A DNA stretch of 53,721 nucleotides from Phycisphaerales bacterium (GCA_022446885.1 JAKVBU010000026.1:1-53721); one strand, 5' to 3'; counted from the stretch's first letter, positions 34,821 to 43,142 are shown. Made by a program: numbers and translations. The notes: a model not told the origin generated them from the sequence alone.

Positions 34821-35258
34821 GAGGGAGTCGACGGTGCAGCCCGAGACGAGCGACTTTCGGCTCGAGGCTCGGTCTAATTTCGACTTTCGGTGCCACCAGG
34901 CTAGGTGGTCCAGTCGGGGCATGAGATCGAGATTCAGGGCCGCTCCAGCCAGCCGTAGCCCCCCAGTGGTCGCATGAGGGCTCCTAAACTCAGGCGCACA
35001 GAGGGGGATTTGTGGGCTTTCAAAGGAAAAACAGGGCGGCCACAAGTGCCCTGTGTGCAGTACCTTGGATCTTGGATGTGCGGCCGGGCCCAATAAAGGT
35101 GAGCCTTTTTGCCCATTGCGGTGGCATCGGTGTCCAGACGTGGCACAGTATCAACGCACACCAAGCGTCCGTCTGTCTCTTTGGAGGCACGCGGTTAGAG
35201 GAGTCGCTTGTACCCGGCGGTTGAGCCCGCCTTGGCGAACATAGGAAGAGCAACGGTG
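34821..35258. other. Gene-free stretch before the secreted-protein pair
   Basis: About 440 bases contain no gene I can support. There is a small CCACC/GGTGG hairpin near 34893-34910 and AAAGG/CCTTT followed by TTT at 35095-35110, which is terminator-like but short. The promoter of the next gene should be here but was not recognised. Confidence 0.5.
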
Positions 35259-35963
35259 ATGCAGAACAAGACTCGACGATCATTGGCGGCTGTGGCCGCT
35301 CTCGCATTGGCGCCGCTGGCTTCAGCGGACTTTCTGGGCCTGTCCGCCGATCTGGTCGGCGTGAACATGGTCGAGACCATTCCTGGGCAACCTGGCCAGC
35401 CAGATACCTGGACGGCTCGGATCTTCGCTGAATTCACCGGGGCCGATCATCTCGTGTCGATCTTCGGTGAGGGGGATCAGCAGATGTTCTTCGCCAGCGA
35501 TTCGATGTTCTATCAGAACACGTTCGGTGGGCCCACAACGATGGATATCGATGACGGGCTCTACGGCGATCTGCCAGACCTCCAATACGACTCATGGTTC
35601 ACGATCGGCGCCCAGTCGCAGACTGACAATGCCCTGCAGACGATGGGGGTCAGTTGGGCCGGCTTCAATGCGGGCTCACCCCTGTTCGTTCCCAATGGAG
35701 CGATCTACACGAATCCAGATGACATGCAGGGCGTGGCCGAGCACGCTGGTGGCGGCGTCTATCGAGTGCTCATCGCTCAATTGACCGTGTTTGGGACACC
35801 CGAGACCAAGATCTGGGGCCATACGAATCTGGGCTGGTACGACGGGGACTCAGGCGACTACCAGACTTCATTTGTCGAGTTCAGTTTCGCCAACATCCCG
35901 GCACCAGGTGCGCTGGCACTGCTGGGGCTCGCCGCACTCACAGGAACCCGCCGTCGGGGCTGA
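35259..35963 (+). CDS. Secreted protein with IPAPG-type (PEP-CTERM-like) sorting tail
   Basis: The 234-residue protein begins with a signal peptide (basic start, then AAVAALALAPLASA) and ends with IPAPG, a hydrophobic run and TRRRG, the tripartite layout of PEP-CTERM-type tails processed by an exosortase. The middle is acidic, rich in Asp, Gly and aromatic residues, and looks like a beta-sandwich; no known domain is seen. AGGAAGAG lies nine bases before the ATG at 35259. It is followed at 54 bases by another secreted protein. Confidence 0.83.
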   Translation: MQNKTRRSLAAVAALALAPLASADFLGLSADLVGVNMVETIPGQPGQPDTWTARIFAEFTGADHLVSIFGEGDQQMFFASDSMFYQNTFGGPTTMDIDDGLYGDLPDLQYDSWFTIGAQSQTDNALQTMGVSWAGFNAGSPLFVPNGAIYTNPDDMQGVAEHAGGGVYRVLIAQLTVFGTPETKIWGHTNLGWYDGDSGDYQTSFVEFSFANIPAPGALALLGLAALTGTRRRG

Positions 35964-36017
35964 GCAGTCTCGCTCCGATACGCTGCAATACCAGCATAAT
36001 CAACTGAGGAACAGACC

Positions 36018-37433
36018 ATGTTGACCACCCTTCTATCCAGTGTTCTGCTCGCCGGCGGTGTCGAGATCATCCACGAAGATGCAAAGATCGTTGCGGCTGA
36101 TGAAAGCCAATATGGAGGCTTCGGGGGCCAAGTCGCCATGTCGGGCGACACCGCAGTCGTGGGCTCATCCGGCAATGACGCATTTGGTATCGACTCAGGC
36201 GCTGCCTGGATACTTGAACGTGACCAAGACGGCCAGTGGGTGCAGACCCAGTTCTTTGCCGGCGACAACACCTCGATGCTCGACAACTTCGGGTACGCAG
36301 TAGCGCTTCATGACGACCTGCTCGTCATCGGCGCACGCTTCAAGATGATCGACAACATGGTCAACTGCGGCGCCGTGCACGTCTTTGAGCGTCAGGGCGA
36401 TGGGCAGTTTGCACAGGTGCAGATGATCACGCCGCCCACGGCCATGCTGGACATGGCGTTCGGATCGTCTGTGGACACGGACGGCAGCCGAATCGTGGTC
36501 GGTGCTCGATACGGCAACGATGGTGCTGGTGGGGCTTGGGTCTATGCCCTCAATGATGACGGTGAGTGGGCGCTTGAAGGCGAACTTTCCGGTTCGGGCA
36601 TTGATGACGGCGATCGCTTTGGCCGAACGGTGAGCGTGCTTGGCGATCGCATCGCCTGTGGCGCCCCTTGGTTCGGCGCAGGGTGCAGCGGCACCAATGA
36701 GTGCGGCACCGTCTTCATGTTCGAGTATGACGGTGCCGACTGGGTCGAGACTGACCAGATCGTGCCCGACGATCTCGCCAATCAGGACTACTTCGGCTAC
36801 ATCGTCGATCTGGGCGAAGATCGGCTGTTGGTGTCCAGCGTGTACGACGACGACAACGCGCCTCAGACCGGCAGTGGATACGTGTTTGACCTCGAAGGCG
36901 GCCAATGGGCGCAGACCTACAAGATGGTTGCACCTGATGGCCAGTGGAACGACCTCATGGGCATGTCGGCTCAGATGAGCGGCGACACCGTGGCCCTGGG
37001 CGGTTGGTACGGAAACGACGGCAGGGGGGCCGTGTGGACGTGGCGTCTGGGTGACGGGGGCTGGTCTTTCCTCGCCGAGGCCCAGGCCAGCGACGGCGCT
37101 GAATACGACATTTTCGGTGGTTCGGTCGCGCTCGAAGGAGACACGTTGCTGGTGGGCGCCTACTGGGCGGACATCGGCGACACGGCCGATGCCGGTGCCG
37201 TGTACGTGTATGACCTGGCGATGGAAGAGGCATCGGGCGCTTGCTGCACGAACAACACGTGCGTCGAATCTACGCAGTCGCTGTGCGAATATTTCGGTGG
37301 CGTCTTCCAGGGAGATGGAAGCGATTGCGGTGGATCCGACTGTGACAGTTGCAGCGCTGACATCGACGGCGACGGCGCCGTCACCGTGGATGACCTGCTG
37401 ATGGTCATCTCCCAGTTCGGGCCGTGCATCTGA
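36018..37433 (+). CDS. Secreted FG-GAP-like repeat protein with cysteine module and dockerin-like loop
   Basis: The 471-residue protein has a short hydrophobic start (LTTLLSSVLLAGG). Residues 25-395 hold about seven FG-GAP-like blades; each has a pattern close to FG..V...GD...VGA..ND..G..WVY, so it should form a beta-propeller. At about 406-440 comes an ACC-start cysteine module like that in the protein at 1-1934. Residues 446-470 hold one dockerin-like loop (DIDGDGAVTVDDLL.VISQFGPC). It is probably displayed or released outside the cell. Its end overlaps crcB, on the other strand, by 29 bases. Confidence 0.88.
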   Translation: MLTTLLSSVLLAGGVEIIHEDAKIVAADESQYGGFGGQVAMSGDTAVVGSSGNDAFGIDSGAAWILERDQDGQWVQTQFFAGDNTSMLDNFGYAVALHDDLLVIGARFKMIDNMVNCGAVHVFERQGDGQFAQVQMITPPTAMLDMAFGSSVDTDGSRIVVGARYGNDGAGGAWVYALNDDGEWALEGELSGSGIDDGDRFGRTVSVLGDRIACGAPWFGAGCSGTNECGTVFMFEYDGADWVETDQIVPDDLANQDYFGYIVDLGEDRLLVSSVYDDDNAPQTGSGYVFDLEGGQWAQTYKMVAPDGQWNDLMGMSAQMSGDTVALGGWYGNDGRGAVWTWRLGDGGWSFLAEAQASDGAEYDIFGGSVALEGDTLLVGAYWADIGDTADAGAVYVYDLAMEEASGACCTNNTCVESTQSLCEYFGGVFQGDGSDCGGSDCDSCSADIDGDGAVTVDDLLMVISQFGPCI

Positions 37434-37920
37434 TCGCACGTCGAATCTGAATTGACATGCCGGCAATGACGCCGGCGACACAGGCGACAAACGAGATCGC
37501 AGCGTCCACAGCGGCCGCTGCGATCTCGCCATTTCGCAGCAGCTCGATCAGATCAAAGCTGAAGGTGGAGAAGGTTGTGAAGCCACCCAGCAGGCCGGTG
37601 ATCAGGAGGCCTGACCAGACTTTGCCACGCCCAGACAGGCTGTTGAGTTCGGTGGCTGGCATCGTTGGATCAGGCTCGAACAGGCCCGGGTGATACCGCA
37701 ACGCCTCTGCCAGTGGAAGGGCTTTGAGGGCCGAACCCCCTGCCTTGTGGAAACGAAGTTCCAATGCCACCAACAGCAGCCCGATGGCGATCGAGCCGGG
37801 CACGTTGACACAGAGCAGCGCCACCCAGGGGTCAAGAACGCCCTGCAGCATGGCCATGATCGACTCTCGCAGCAAAGCGCCGCATGCGCCACCAACAGCC
37901 ACGGCAATTGCGATCTTCAT
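37405..37920 (-). CDS. crcB: Fluoride channel Fluc subunit, long form
   Basis: Fluc channels let F- leave the cytoplasm; they work as dual-topology dimers. This 171-residue subunit keeps the canonical GGFTTFSTF box at 112-120 (both Phe residues) and the CVNVPGS segment with its Asn at 37-43. It is about 45 residues longer than usual because of a loop insertion at about 57-100 between the second and third spans. The ATG at 37920 overlaps the stop of the second crcB (ATGA), so they are coupled. The 3' end overlaps the FG-GAP gene convergently. Confidence 0.92.
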   Translation of the reverse strand: MKIAIAVAVGGACGALLRESIMAMLQGVLDPWVALLCVNVPGSIAIGLLLVALELRFHKAGGSALKALPLAEALRYHPGLFEPDPTMPATELNSLSGRGKVWSGLLITGLLGGFTTFSTFSFDLIELLRNGEIAAAAVDAAISFVACVAGVIAGMSIQIRRAIRCTARTGR

Positions 37921-38273
37921 AGTGGGCCACCCATGGCCAAGCCCGCGACGACAAGGCCGGCTCCGCCCGTAAGCGAGCCCAGCGCAAGGCATGCCCCGAG
38001 GCGATACCGGCCTTGCATCGTGAGCATGGCAATGTCGAGCGCGAGACTGCTGAAGGTGGTCAATGCGCCGCAGAAGCCGCCCACCAGCAGGGGTTCAGGA
38101 AGATCAGGAAGTGCCGCAAACAGACCGATGAGCAGGCAGCCTGCAGCATTGGCGATGGCCGTTGCCCACCAGCCTGGACGGCTGGTTTGGGTGGAGATGA
38201 AGTGCCCGATCGCCCAACGCAGCAGGGCGCCTGCGGCGCCGCCCAATGCGATGGAACTGATCCAAACCGCCAC
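37917..38273 (-). CDS. crcB: Fluoride channel Fluc subunit, short form
   Basis: The 118-residue subunit has four spans, ANAAGCLLIG with the conserved Asn at about 42, and a modified box TTFSSL at 72-77: the first Phe is kept (F74), the second is Leu (L77). The start is GTG at 38273, 15 bases after the sodA stop. With the coupled long form downstream this looks like a two-gene heteromeric Fluc, as known in some Gram-positive bacteria. No fluoride riboswitch was seen upstream. Confidence 0.9.
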   Translation of the reverse strand: MAVWISSIALGGAAGALLRWAIGHFISTQTSRPGWWATAIANAAGCLLIGLFAALPDLPEPLLVGGFCGALTTFSSLALDIAMLTMQGRYRLGACLALGSLTGGAGLVVAGLAMGGPL

Positions 38274-38288
38274 CGGGGCTACGAAAGA

Positions 38289-38924
38289 TCAGGAAGCGCA
38301 GCTGCAGGCGTCGGCCTTGGACCAACGCTCGGCCACGACGGACCAGTCAACCACATTCCAGAAAGCCGCGATGTAGTCAGGGCGGCGGTTCTGATAGTTG
38401 AGGTAGTAAGCGTGCTCCCACACATCAAGGGCGAGCAACGGGGTACAGCAATTGTCTGCCTTCATCAGGGGGTTGTCCTGATTGGGCGTGGAGCAAATGC
38501 ACAGCCCTTCGCTACAGCGACACAGCCAAGCCCATCCGGATCCGAACCTGCCGGCAGCCTCGGCCGCGAAGGCTGCCTTGAACTCATCGAATGAGCCAAA
38601 CACGTCATTGATGGCCTGGGCAAACTCGCCTTCAGGGGCGCCGCCGCCATTGGGGCTCAGACTTGTCCAGAACAGTGAGTGATTGAAGTGGCCGCCGCCG
38701 TTGTTGCGGACAGCGCCAGCAATCGCCTCGGGCAGGCTGTCGATTGATCGGCAGAGATCTTCAACACTGTGCGCGGCGAGATCGTCATGCCCTTCGAGGG
38801 CACCATTGAGCTTGGCAACGTATCCGGCATGGTGCTTCCCATGGTGAATCTCCATGGTGCGAGCGTCAATGTGCGGCTCGAGGGCGTCAGCGGCATAGGG
38901 GAGGTCGGGAAGGGTGAATGCCAT
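38289..38924 (-). CDS. sodA: Superoxide dismutase, Mn type by signature, cysteine-rich
   Basis: The enzyme dismutates superoxide. Metal ligands H27, H81, D166 and H170 are in place ([22 protein letters not shown]), and GGGHFNH with STPNQDNPL is the manganese-type signature. The 211-residue protein carries about nine cysteines, in LCRC, LCIC, NCC and a C-terminal ACSC, in regions where relatives usually have none. AGGAG lies eight bases before the ATG. No signal peptide is seen, so it acts in the cytoplasm. Confidence 0.95.
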   Translation of the reverse strand: MAFTLPDLPYAADALEPHIDARTMEIHHGKHHAGYVAKLNGALEGHDDLAAHSVEDLCRSIDSLPEAIAGAVRNNGGGHFNHSLFWTSLSPNGGGAPEGEFAQAINDVFGSFDEFKAAFAAEAAGRFGSGWAWLCRCSEGLCICSTPNQDNPLMKADNCCTPLLALDVWEHAYYLNYQNRRPDYIAAFWNVVDWSVVAERWSKADACSCAS

Positions 38925-38958
38925 TGGTCAATCTCCTGATCAGCAGTTCGAGCAGGCA

Positions 38959-39096
38959 GTGTACGCCGATGAACAACAATGCGTCGCCGCCATTGCAGAC
39001 TCGCTGTTGACGCCATCGATGCAGCATGCCATGATTGTGCTCCATCAACTCATGCCTGGAATTGATTTGCATGCACGATTGGAGCAGTCCAGATGA
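38959..39096 (+). CDS. Possible small protein upstream of the membrane peptide
   Basis: A GTG at 38959 would begin a 45-residue acidic peptide (VYADEQQCVAAIADSLL start) whose stop overlaps the ATG of the next small gene by four bases, the coupling seen across this window. Against it: it lies in the presumed sodA promoter region and has no clear ribosome site. An in-frame ATG at 38914 is also possible. Confidence 0.3.
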   Translation: MYADEQQCVAAIADSLLTPSMQHAMIVLHQLMPGIDLHARLEQSR

Positions 39097-39230
39097 CGAC
39101 GAATTCCGGGGGGGACAAGTCCATTGAGCCTGGCGGCGATGCCGAGGGAATGGGCTGTTGGTGGCTGGTCGCCATTGGAATCGTGGTCTTGTTCGGTGTA
39201 CTCACCGCGTTTTTGGTGATCACCGGCTGA
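39093..39230 (+). CDS. Small single-span membrane protein (45 residues)
   Basis: The frame ATG ACG ACG ... TGA gives a hydrophilic start of about 20 residues, then a span at about 22-43 (CWWLVAIGIVVLFGVLTAFL). GGAG lies nine bases before the ATG. It converges with the esterase gene, overlapping its end by 11 bases. No family is recognised. Confidence 0.6.
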   Translation: MTTNSGGDKSIEPGGDAEGMGCWWLVAIGIVVLFGVLTAFLVITG

Positions 39231-39927
39231 ACGAGCCAAACCAGGTACGCAGTGCATCGAGCATGTCCGGGCTGATGCCGTGACCGATTGGCGACTCGAC
39301 CCAAGTAACACACGCACTCGAGTCAGACTGATAGGCGTCCTTAATTGCATGCCCGCTTGCGACGGGGATGACTTCATCGAGGCTGCCATGTGACAGGAAG
39401 ACCGGCAGACCCGCTGGTACATCCAGCGGCCGCTGATCAAAGATTTCCGGCACCAGTCGGCCGCTACAGGCAGCAAGGCCCGCAAGCTCGACGCTCGATT
39501 TCAGAAGCAGGCCATGCCCCAGCATGGCGCCCTGACTGAATCCCAGCACCACAATCTGGCTGGCGTTGCCCTCTGAAGTTGCTTGCTCGGCGGCCTGCGG
39601 AACCACTCGTTCCAACATCCTTAGAGCGGACATCGCACCCGCGGTGTCATAGGTGATGTCGCCCTCAGGCGTCATCTGCAGTTGAAACCAGGCCCGGCCT
39701 CCAGGCATCCCCATGGGCCCCAAATCTACTGGTGCCTGCAGGGCAACGCAGGCCATCGTCGGATCGATCTCGTCGCGAAGTCCAAGCAGATCACCGGCAT
39801 TGGCTCCATAGCCGTGCAGAAGCACGAGCGTGCAGGGATGAGATGTGTCTTGGGTATTGTTGAGGGAGGGCGGGGCCACGATGCCGTCGAGTTCCAGCCC
39901 TTCAAGTCGTTTCAAATCGCCATGCAT
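39220..39927 (-). CDS. Phospholipase/carboxylesterase-family alpha/beta hydrolase
   Basis: The 235-residue protein follows the bacterial carboxylesterase II/acyl-protein thioesterase pattern: oxyanion-hole LLHGYGAN near 35-42, nucleophile GFSQG near 149-153, Asp in HGSLDEVIP and His in PIGHGIS. It hydrolyses short or medium esters in related enzymes; the substrate is unknown. No signal peptide is seen. It starts nine bases after the DMT transporter stop, so it closes the ridA-nuclease-transporter-esterase string. Confidence 0.9.
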   Translation of the reverse strand: MHGDLKRLEGLELDGIVAPPSLNNTQDTSHPCTLVLLHGYGANAGDLLGLRDEIDPTMACVALQAPVDLGPMGMPGGRAWFQLQMTPEGDITYDTAGAMSALRMLERVVPQAAEQATSEGNASQIVVLGFSQGAMLGHGLLLKSSVELAGLAACSGRLVPEIFDQRPLDVPAGLPVFLSHGSLDEVIPVASGHAIKDAYQSDSSACVTWVESPIGHGISPDMLDALRTWFGSFSR

Positions 39928-39936
39928 TCAGGCAGC

Positions 39937-40845
39937 CTAATTGGACGGGGTCGGCGGCGCAGGTGGGGGTGTGTCCTGTGTGCCAACTCTGGCGAGCAAA
40001 ATGCCCGCCAGCACAACGGCGCTGAGTGCGATGTCGGCCCCCGTCAGCAACTCCCCTAGAAAGAGGGCGCCCCAGACGGCAGCCCCAATCGGCTGGATCA
40101 TCAGCACGATGGCGCTGAAACTCGCAGGCAATCCGCGGAGCCCCCAGATGATGAGCCCCTGACCTGCGCACTGGGGCACCAGGGCCAGCAGCACGATCCA
40201 AAGCCAGGCGTCAGAAGTTGGTGGCAGCCACGGTTCGTCTGTACACAGCAGGCCGCCAGCCAGAACAAGAGGAGCGATCAGGACGACGGCCAACATCACA
40301 ACTGAAGCGTGCACGGTGCGTCGAACCACTTTCGCCGAGAGAAGGTAGGCGGCGTAACAGACGGCCGTTCCCAGAGAGAGCAGATTGCCCATGAGTGGGT
40401 CCGGGGCGCCCGTGCCTGGCGAAGCGAGGAGGGCCATCGCGCCTACTGCGGTCAATGCAAGGCCCGCGCCCAGTCCCCATCGCCAGTCGATGCGTTCCTT
40501 GAGCAGCCACCAACCGCCGAAGCCTACGAAGACCACCGACACATTGGCCAGCAAGGTGGAAGCGGCAGCCGTCGTCTTGGTGAAAGCCAGATGCCAGGTG
40601 AGCAGATCAAGGCCGAACGCAAGGCCCGGCACGACGATCCACCAACTCGGGCGTGAAGCAGTGCGCAGATGCGGCAGCGCCAGGAGTGCAAACACGGGCA
40701 CGGCCAGAATCAGCCGCCAGAGGGCGGAGTTCAGTGGCCCGGCCCCGGCGTGCATGGCCTCCTTCGCGAAAATCGCGGCGAAGGAGATGCCAACCGCCCC
40801 GAGCACCAGCGCGATCATCGATGTGGCCGGGGCTTGTTGTTTCAT
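39937..40845 (-). CDS. DMT-superfamily (EamA) transporter
   Basis: The 302-residue protein has ten predicted spans in two EamA halves (first from ALVLGAVGISFAAIFAKEAM, second from LLSLGTAVCYAAYLLSAK). EamA proteins often export amino acids or metabolites; the cargo is not predictable. The ATG overlaps the stop of the beta-CASP nuclease gene (ATGA). The C-terminus ends in a proline-rich tail. Confidence 0.9.
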   Translation of the reverse strand: MKQQAPATSMIALVLGAVGISFAAIFAKEAMHAGAGPLNSALWRLILAVPVFALLALPHLRTASRPSWWIVVPGLAFGLDLLTWHLAFTKTTAAASTLLANVSVVFVGFGGWWLLKERIDWRWGLGAGLALTAVGAMALLASPGTGAPDPLMGNLLSLGTAVCYAAYLLSAKVVRRTVHASVVMLAVVLIAPLVLAGGLLCTDEPWLPPTSDAWLWIVLLALVPQCAGQGLIIWGLRGLPASFSAIVLMIQPIGAAVWGALFLGELLTGADIALSAVVLAGILLARVGTQDTPPPAPPTPSN

Positions 40846-42212
40846 GGCATCACTGTTTCACCTACAGACGGGCACATGACACGCAATCCATGGGTGCCCA
40901 GCCGTTCCTGCAGGGCCGCCCGAGCCTCGACCGTACCGTGATTGAGCACAACCTGTTCTGGCTGGCAATTGCTTGTGAGCCAGGTCTGCAGTTCATCCGG
41001 CCGAGCATGCCCACCAAAGGCGGCGACTTGTTCGATGCGAGCTTGGATTTCCACGGGGACGCCGTCGATGAGCGCGGTGTGAGGATCAGATGCAAGATGC
41101 CCAACGAGTGTGCCGGGCATGGCGTAGCCCGTGAGCAAAATGGTGGCGTCGGGGCTGGGCAGCCACCGGGCCAGATGCCGCAGGATGGGCCCACCCTCAC
41201 CGAAGCCGTTGCCAGCCATGATGATTGCAGCCGATGCGACATCGTCAAGTCGGCGTGCAGCTTGGCGTGATCGAAGCGGAATCATGCCATCAAATGTCAG
41301 ATCGATCACGGGCTGGGTGAGTTCATCGGGCCACTCTTTACAGGTTGCTGTGACGGCAGAAGCCAGCGCCGCATCCAGATAGACGTTGATGTCCAGCAGG
41401 CCGCGAGCCTGCAGCCTTGAGAAGGTCCAAAGCAGTTGCTGGCTGCGACCCAGAGCGAATGTCGGCGCGATGATGGGGCCACCTCGGTGAACGGCTGCTG
41501 CCACGATTCGAGCGAGTTCAGAATCAACATTGAACTCAGGCGTCGTGGTTTCGGCTGCGGTGGTGGATTCCAGCAGCACCATGTCGGCGCTTGGGCAGGG
41601 CTCAGGTGGAGGGATGGGGCCTTGTACCCAGCGCCCCACATCACCGCTGCATACGACGCGGCCACCGGGGCCTTGCAGCAGCACCCAAGCCGCGCCCAGT
41701 ACATGGCCCGAGCGGCCCAGTTCCAATGAGACTCCGCCCCCGAGGTCGACAGGTTTGCCAAAGGGCAGGGGCACAACTCGTTCCAGAAACGCATCAACCT
41801 GCCTCATGTCGAACAGGATCTGCGGGGGCCTGCATTGGTCCTGCTTGGTTGGACGACGGTCCCGCTTGGCCTGCCACTCACGCAGTCTCGTCTGCTGCAG
41901 GCGGGCTGAAGAGCGCAGGGTGAGGGCCAGTAGGTCAGCCGTGGGCGGGCTGCAGAAAATCGGCCCGGTCCAATCGGAGGCGATGAGCATGGGCGCCCGA
42001 CCGACGTGGTCGATGTGGGCATGGGTGAGCACCATGGCATCGAGCCAGCGGGTATCAATCGCTGGCAGTTGGGCATTGCGTCGCTCGGCTTCGGACTCGC
42101 CCTGGATCATGCCCAGATCCACCAGAATCCGTCGCTCGCCCATGTCCACGAGCGTGCAACTGCCGGTCACTTCACCGGCGGCGCCCAGCAGCGTGAGCCT
42201 GGGCCCACTCAT
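40842..42212 (-). CDS. Metallo-beta-lactamase/beta-CASP RNA nuclease (Ysh1/CPSF73-like)
   Basis: The 456-residue protein has the MBL motif HAHIDH at 64-69, then SGHVLGAAW (His), SGDVGR (Asp), and the beta-CASP elements including AFGGHARPDEL and the final NHGT. Family members bind two zinc ions and cut RNA as endo- or 5' exonucleases, so a role in RNA processing is likely. It overlaps ridA before and the DMT gene after by four bases each, an unexpected set of partners. Confidence 0.92.
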   Translation of the reverse strand: MSGPRLTLLGAAGEVTGSCTLVDMGERRILVDLGMIQGESEAERRNAQLPAIDTRWLDAMVLTHAHIDHVGRAPMLIASDWTGPIFCSPPTADLLALTLRSSARLQQTRLREWQAKRDRRPTKQDQCRPPQILFDMRQVDAFLERVVPLPFGKPVDLGGGVSLELGRSGHVLGAAWVLLQGPGGRVVCSGDVGRWVQGPIPPPEPCPSADMVLLESTTAAETTTPEFNVDSELARIVAAAVHRGGPIIAPTFALGRSQQLLWTFSRLQARGLLDINVYLDAALASAVTATCKEWPDELTQPVIDLTFDGMIPLRSRQAARRLDDVASAAIIMAGNGFGEGGPILRHLARWLPSPDATILLTGYAMPGTLVGHLASDPHTALIDGVPVEIQARIEQVAAFGGHARPDELQTWLTSNCQPEQVVLNHGTVEARAALQERLGTHGLRVMCPSVGETVMP

Positions 42213-42610
42213 GCCCTGACGGCGTCGGCTTCGATCTCGACCACGCTCCCGGCACCGAAGAGCTCGCTTACAACCACCATGGTCGTGGCCGGACGCACGT
42301 GTCCCAGAACGCGGGCATGTACGTCTCCAACGGCTTGGGCATGAGCCATGTCGGTGATGAAGATTCTCGTGCGGACGATGTCCTCCAGCGTCGAATCGAG
42401 TTCCTGAAGGGCCTGCTGGATCTTGTCGAATATCGCTTCGGACTGAGCCCGTGGATCACCGGGGGAGATGATGCTCCCATCTGGATGGGCGGCCACTGTG
42501 CCCGTGATAAAGATCAGGTCTCCGGCCCTGATGGCCCGACTGTATCCAACTTGCTCTTCCCAAAGAGTTCCCGAGAAGGCGTGGCGGCGTCTATTCTCTG
42601 CATCGCTCAT
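42209..42610 (-). CDS. RidA/YjgF-family protein
   Basis: The 133-residue protein has the RidA fold motifs: YSRAIRAGDLIFITGTVA, AIFDKIQQAL, and the active-site Arg in VRTRIFITD. RidA deaminates reactive enamine/imine intermediates; this may be a subfamily member, so the exact role is open. The ATG at 42610 has AGGA six bases ahead; an in-frame ATG at 42628 is possible but would lie inside the divergent gene. Its start codon shares bases with the start of the divergent MoaB/Mog gene. Confidence 0.9.
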   Translation of the reverse strand: MSDAENRRRHAFSGTLWEEQVGYSRAIRAGDLIFITGTVAAHPDGSIISPGDPRAQSEAIFDKIQQALQELDSTLEDIVRTRIFITDMAHAQAVGDVHARVLGHVRPATTMVVVSELFGAGSVVEIEADAVRA

Positions 42611-43142
42611 GCCTGTTCCTATCGGCATCCTGGTGGTTTCGGATCGAGCCGCAGACGGTGTGTACGAAGATCGAGGTGGGCCTGCCGTGCAGGACTGGCT
42701 CGCTGATCGCCTGAATGTGGATTGGACGGCTTGCGTTCGACTGGTTCACGACGAAAAGGCCGAAATCAAATCGGCCCTGATCGAGCTGTGTGACGGTGAA
42801 CACTGCCCCCTCGTTCTGACCACAGGCGGAACCGGACCGGCTGCCCGCGATGTCACGCCAGAGGTGACCGAGGAGGTCTGTGATCGCCTCCTGCCCGGCT
42901 TCGGCGAGCAGATGCGCCGAGCATCGTTCGAGGTCGTGCCCACGGCGATCCTCTCCCGGCAGACGGCCGGGCATCGTGGCGGAACGCTGATCATCAATCT
43001 GCCGGGAAAGCCATCGGCCGTTGCTGACTGTCTCGAGGCGGTGTTTGATGCGATCCCGTATTGCATCGATCTATTGGGTGGACCCAGACTGGAAACGTCG
43101 CCACCAGCATGGCGACCTCGGCCCAAGGGCTCAGGCCGATAG
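42609..43142 (+). CDS. MoaB/Mog-family molybdopterin adenylyltransferase
   Basis: The 177-residue protein has GILVVSDRAADGVYED at the start, LTTGGTGPAARDVTPE near 77-92, and HRGGTLIINLPGKP near 143-156, all hallmarks of the MoaB/Mog fold that activates molybdopterin with ATP before Mo insertion. I cannot separate Mog from MoaB by sight. The ATG is 42609-42611; no Shine-Dalgarno is visible and the promoter would have to lie inside ridA. The sufE gene follows after nine bases. Confidence 0.9.
   Translation: MPVPIGILVVSDRAADGVYEDRGGPAVQDWLADRLNVDWTACVRLVHDEKAEIKSALIELCDGEHCPLVLTTGGTGPAARDVTPEVTEEVCDRLLPGFGEQMRRASFEVVPTAILSRQTAGHRGGTLIINLPGKPSAVADCLEAVFDAIPYCIDLLGGPRLETSPPAWRPRPKGSGR

Noticed and set aside
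34698-35093. 131-codon minus-strand frame antisense to tRNA-Val and its hairpin
   Set aside because: It crosses the tRNA and the perfect terminator stem; repeated residues at its end come from the inverted repeat.
36195-37532. 445-codon minus-strand frame opposite the FG-GAP gene
   Set aside because: It is a shadow of a repetitive Asp/Gly-rich gene; no motif is seen and the plus strand has repeats, signal and dockerin-like loop.
38925-39092. Fluoride riboswitch upstream of the sodA-crcB operon
   Set aside because: I looked for the conserved GG-GAUGG core and pseudoknot and did not see them; only a ribosome site and weak promoter bases are present.
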